From NCBI GenBank assembly GCA_026706505.1, contig JAPOYQ010000486.1, positions 1 through 8,574 of the forward strand: a stretch of 8,574 bases of DNA, given 5' to 3'. Below, in pieces: positions 6,734-8,574 of this stretch (its first letter is position 1; every line of letters starts with the position of its first letter). The DNA is from Gemmatimonadota bacterium (GTDB lineage Bacteria > Latescibacterota > UBA2968 > UBA8231). Made by a program: the position numbers and the translations under genes. The notes under the pieces were generated by a model. That model was given only the letters and a program-made list of their open reading frames with translations, was not told the origin of the DNA and did not search any database.

Positions 6734-8076
6734 TCAGGGAGCTTGAACGCGTCCGGCCAATGCTCAATCTCTGCGTCGGTCGCGCGCAACCACACAGCGA
6801 TCACATCGAAGCGACAGATCGCATCGGCCGCGGCACCGTATTGGACATAGTGCTGGGCGGCCCGCGCTAGACGCTGCCGCTTGGCGCGATTTACCCTTTG
6901 TTCGGGGCGAGACGCGCGCTGGCTGGCCTTTACTTCGACAAAGACCAACTCGCCCCGCTCTTCAGCCACCAAGTCTATCTCGCCTCCAGCAGCGCGATAG
7001 CGGCGCGCCCGGATCCGGTAGCCCCGTTCTTCCAGATAGGCTGCGGCCGCCGCTTCGCCCTGCCGGCCGATGTTCCCCAACTTGTCGCGCTGTTCCCGAT
7101 AGGCCCCTCTCAGGGCCGCTAGTTCGTCAGCCGTTAACTCGTCGGCAGCCTCTTTGACTAACTGTCCCAACCTCTCTAGTTCGGCGAAGTTGGCGCAGTC
7201 GTATATGCCCTCTGCAAAAGAGAGGAAAAGCTCCGAACGCGGCTCGGCGATTCGTGCAGCCACCGGACCAAAACTGCGGCGGTGCAGCGGGCAAGGGCCA
7301 TGGGCGTCTAGCGCGGCTAAGTGCGCGGCACTGCCGTAGCCTTTGTGCGCGGCAAACCCGTATTCGGGATAGCGGGCATCGCATTCGCACATCAGGCGGT
7401 CCCGGTGTACTTTAGCCACGATTGAGGCCGCGGCAATCGACAGCGAGCGGGCATCTCCATCAATGATGGCTCGTTCGGGATAGGGACTGCGCGCCGGTAG
7501 GTGCCCGTCGATCAGCACCCGGTCGGGCGGGGAGTGCAAATTCTCCAGTGCCAAGCGCATGGCCTTGAGCGAGGCCTGTAGAATGTTCAACCGGTCGATC
7601 TCCTCAGCCTCGACCTGCCCTATCCCCACCGCTAGGGCCTTGGCCGCGATCTCCTCGTACAGAGCTTCGCGCTGGGTCCGCGACAGCTTTTTAGAATCGT
7701 CTATCTTGGCGATGACGCAGTCCGGCGACAAGACGACGGCGGCGGCCACCACAGGCCCCGCCAAGCAGCCGCGCCCAGCCTCATCGACGCCAGCCACTCG
7801 GCGCACCCCCTGTGCCCAAAGGTGCCGTTCAAAGTGCATGAGCCGCTCGCGCCGTTGGGATTCCGCCTGCTCCCGCGCATCGCGCCGCCGCCGCTCGACT
7901 ACCAAGCGCCGGACGCCAACGCGGCGATCTTTTTCGAGCAAGGCCCAGCCCGGATCGCCGCTTTCCCACTCCGCCACCTGTGCGCGTATCTGGGCAATCG
8001 TCATTTCGGAGAGTTCGGTCACGGCATCCCGTTCGCAGGAACGATTCATGCTGGCAGGCGTCTCATCTATTGACAT
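6730..8076 (-). CDS. rnhB: RNase HII fused to a YraN-type (UPF0102) nuclease-fold domain
   Basis: 448 residues. Residues 25-66 (TIAQIRAQV ... DPGWALLEKDRRVGVRRLV) match the N-terminal extension of Firmicutes-type RNase HII. The catalytic domain (about 90-275) has GVDEAGRG (96-103; Asp98, Glu99), DDSKKLS, LIDG (Asp190), SIVAKVHRDRLM (218-229; Asp226) and HKGYGS (244-249), so the DEDD set that cuts RNA in RNA-DNA hybrids is complete. A charged helical linker (about 280-333) leads to a YraN domain (337-448): GRQGEAAAAAYLEERGY, GGEIDLV (364-370), FVEVKASQ (379-386), giving Asp368, Glu381 and Lys383 of a PD-(D/E)xK-like core. rnhB and yraN are often neighbours in bacteria; a single chain is unusual. 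Start ATG at 8076 is not certain: Met10 and Met25 are alternatives, and no Shine-Dalgarno is seen. Confidence 0.93.
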   Translation of the reverse strand: MSIDETPASMNRSCERDAVTELSEMTIAQIRAQVAEWESGDPGWALLEKDRRVGVRRLVVERRRRDAREQAESQRRERLMHFERHLWAQGVRRVAGVDEAGRGCLAGPVVAAAVVLSPDCVIAKIDDSKKLSRTQREALYEEIAAKALAVGIGQVEAEEIDRLNILQASLKAMRLALENLHSPPDRVLIDGHLPARSPYPERAIIDGDARSLSIAAASIVAKVHRDRLMCECDARYPEYGFAAHKGYGSAAHLAALDAHGPCPLHRRSFGPVAARIAEPRSELFLSFAEGIYDCANFAELERLGQLVKEAADELTADELAALRGAYREQRDKLGNIGRQGEAAAAAYLEERGYRIRARRYRAAGGEIDLVAEERGELVFVEVKASQRASRPEQRVNRAKRQRLARAAQHYVQYGAAADAICRFDVIAVWLRATDAEIEHWPDAFKLPD

Positions 8077-8097
8077 TAGGCATCGACCTAGTATATT
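8070..8097 (+). promoter_or_regulatory. strong sigma70-type promoter of the secreted-protein gene
   Basis: Perfect -35 TTGACA (8070-8075), 16-nt spacer and -10 TATATT (8092-8097, 5 of 6). Predicted start about 8104, giving a leader of some 23 nt before the ATG at 8127. The -35 overlaps the start codon of the divergent RNase HII gene. Confidence 0.65.
8090..8095 (-). promoter_or_regulatory. possible -10 box of the RNase HII-YraN gene
   Basis: On the minus strand TATACT (8095-8090) is a near-consensus -10. It would start transcription near 8083, leaving a leader of only about 7 nt before the ATG at 8076. No good -35 is seen at 16-18 nt spacing, so this is weak. It overlaps the -10 of the opposing promoter. 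Confidence 0.35.
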
Positions 8098-8115
8098 TGC
8101 GAAAAGCTACCAAGA

Positions 8116-8119
8116 GGAG
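8116..8119 (+). promoter_or_regulatory. Shine-Dalgarno site of the secreted-protein gene
   Basis: GGAG within AGAGGAG, 7 nt before the ATG at 8127. It is the best ribosome-binding site in the window and fixes this start. Confidence 0.75.
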
Positions 8120-8126
8120 CCTTAAC

Positions 8127-8574
8127 ATGAAGCGCTACACGGCGTTAGTTGCTTGCTTGTGCCTCGTTTTGCAGCCCGTCATGGCCCTCGCCGAGACGGA
8201 ACCGGCACCTATCACTGGGGCAGACACCCGGCTCTATCTGGCCGATGGCAGCTTGGTGGAAGGCAATCTGATCGAAAAGGCCCAAGATCTGGTCATCATG
8301 CGCGTCAACGACAAGATCTTCACTTTCGACAAAACCGAAATCGACAAAATTGTCATGCTCGAATCGCTGGGCGGGGGTGCCCACACGATCTCGGTGACTG
8401 AGTTCCCCTACATCAGTTTTCTCGGTGGAGCCCTCGCCTTTAGCCTGCTCTCTTGGCTGCAATTCGATCGGGCTTCCGACAACGAGGCCGAAGCGGCCCT
8501 CAACCGCGAACACGGCCAACTATCCCGCGCCCAAAAGCTCGACGACAAAGCTGATCGCGCTCGCCTCTACGGTT
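8127..8574 (+). CDS. secreted or membrane-anchored protein of unknown function (partial, right edge)
   Basis: 149 residues are visible and the frame is still open at the edge. The N-terminus is a Sec signal peptide (MKR, hydrophobic core 6-18, likely cleavage after ALA at 22). Residues 33-78 look like a small beta domain with the pattern TRLYLADGSLVEGNLIEKAQ then strands ending EIDKIVML. It resembles the short LSm/SH3-like modules found in secreted bacterial proteins (LxDGxxxxGxL ... hydrophobic strand ... I..I), which is inference from pattern only. Residues 93-113 form a hydrophobic, probably membrane-spanning stretch (YISFLGGALAFSLLSWL). A very charged, Ala-rich helical region begins at 114. 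It has its own promoter and a good ribosome site. I do not recognise the family. Confidence 0.8.
   Translation, partial: MKRYTALVACLCLVLQPVMALAETEPAPITGADTRLYLADGSLVEGNLIEKAQDLVIMRVNDKIFTFDKTEIDKIVMLESLGGGAHTISVTEFPYISFLGGALAFSLLSWLQFDRASDNEAEAALNREHGQLSRAQKLDDKADRARLYG

Noticed and set aside
1..8574. tRNA, rRNA, CRISPR array, insertion sequence or attachment site
   Set aside because: No cloverleaf, repeat-spacer pattern, transposase motif or flanking direct repeats seen by eye on either strand.

Overview
The window is a moderately GC-rich, compact bacterial segment with eight recognisable genes and almost no spare DNA. The gene content is mostly housekeeping: MEP isoprenoid pathway, tRNA queuosine, pyrimidine synthesis, RNase HII, and vitamin or metal uptake ATPases. 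No phage, transposon, CRISPR or RNA gene is visible. The host cannot be named from the sequence. A lipoprotein lipobox, a Sec signal peptide and several gene fusions (IspD-IspF, EcfA1-EcfA2, RNase HII-YraN) suggest an uncultured or candidate-phylum bacterium, but that is only an impression.

Layout. Positions 3578 down to the left edge form a minus-strand operon: alpha/beta-hydrolase lipoprotein, family 2 glycosyltransferase, queA, ispDF (gaps of 27, 14 and 4 nt). The IspF half is recognisable for only 36 residues and then changes abruptly near position 170. The first ~170 bases therefore look like a rearrangement or assembly junction, possibly carrying the 3' end of an unrelated plus-strand gene. 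Positions 3579-3735 are a 157-bp divergent regulatory region. It has two good sigma70-type promoters, a perfect 9-bp-arm palindrome filling the spacer of the rightward promoter, and an attenuator-like pair of competing hairpins in the leftward leader.

Rightward from 3736 come a fused double EcfA ATPase and dihydroorotase (pyrC), overlapping by 8 nt. pyrC converges on a minus-strand RNase HII-YraN fusion, and the two stop codons share a TTAA palindrome. Upstream of that fusion, at 8070-8097, its -10 box lies inside a strong rightward promoter that drives a secreted protein truncated by the right edge.

How it works together. The operons are mixed housekeeping sets rather than one pathway, and I do not see a convincing new defence or mobile system. 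The points most worth following are the RNase HII-YraN fusion, the asymmetric EcfA fusion (first-half switch histidine replaced by Gln) with its operator-like, probably leaderless promoter, the hydrolase whose nucleophile elbow lacks the usual Ser, and the broken IspF.
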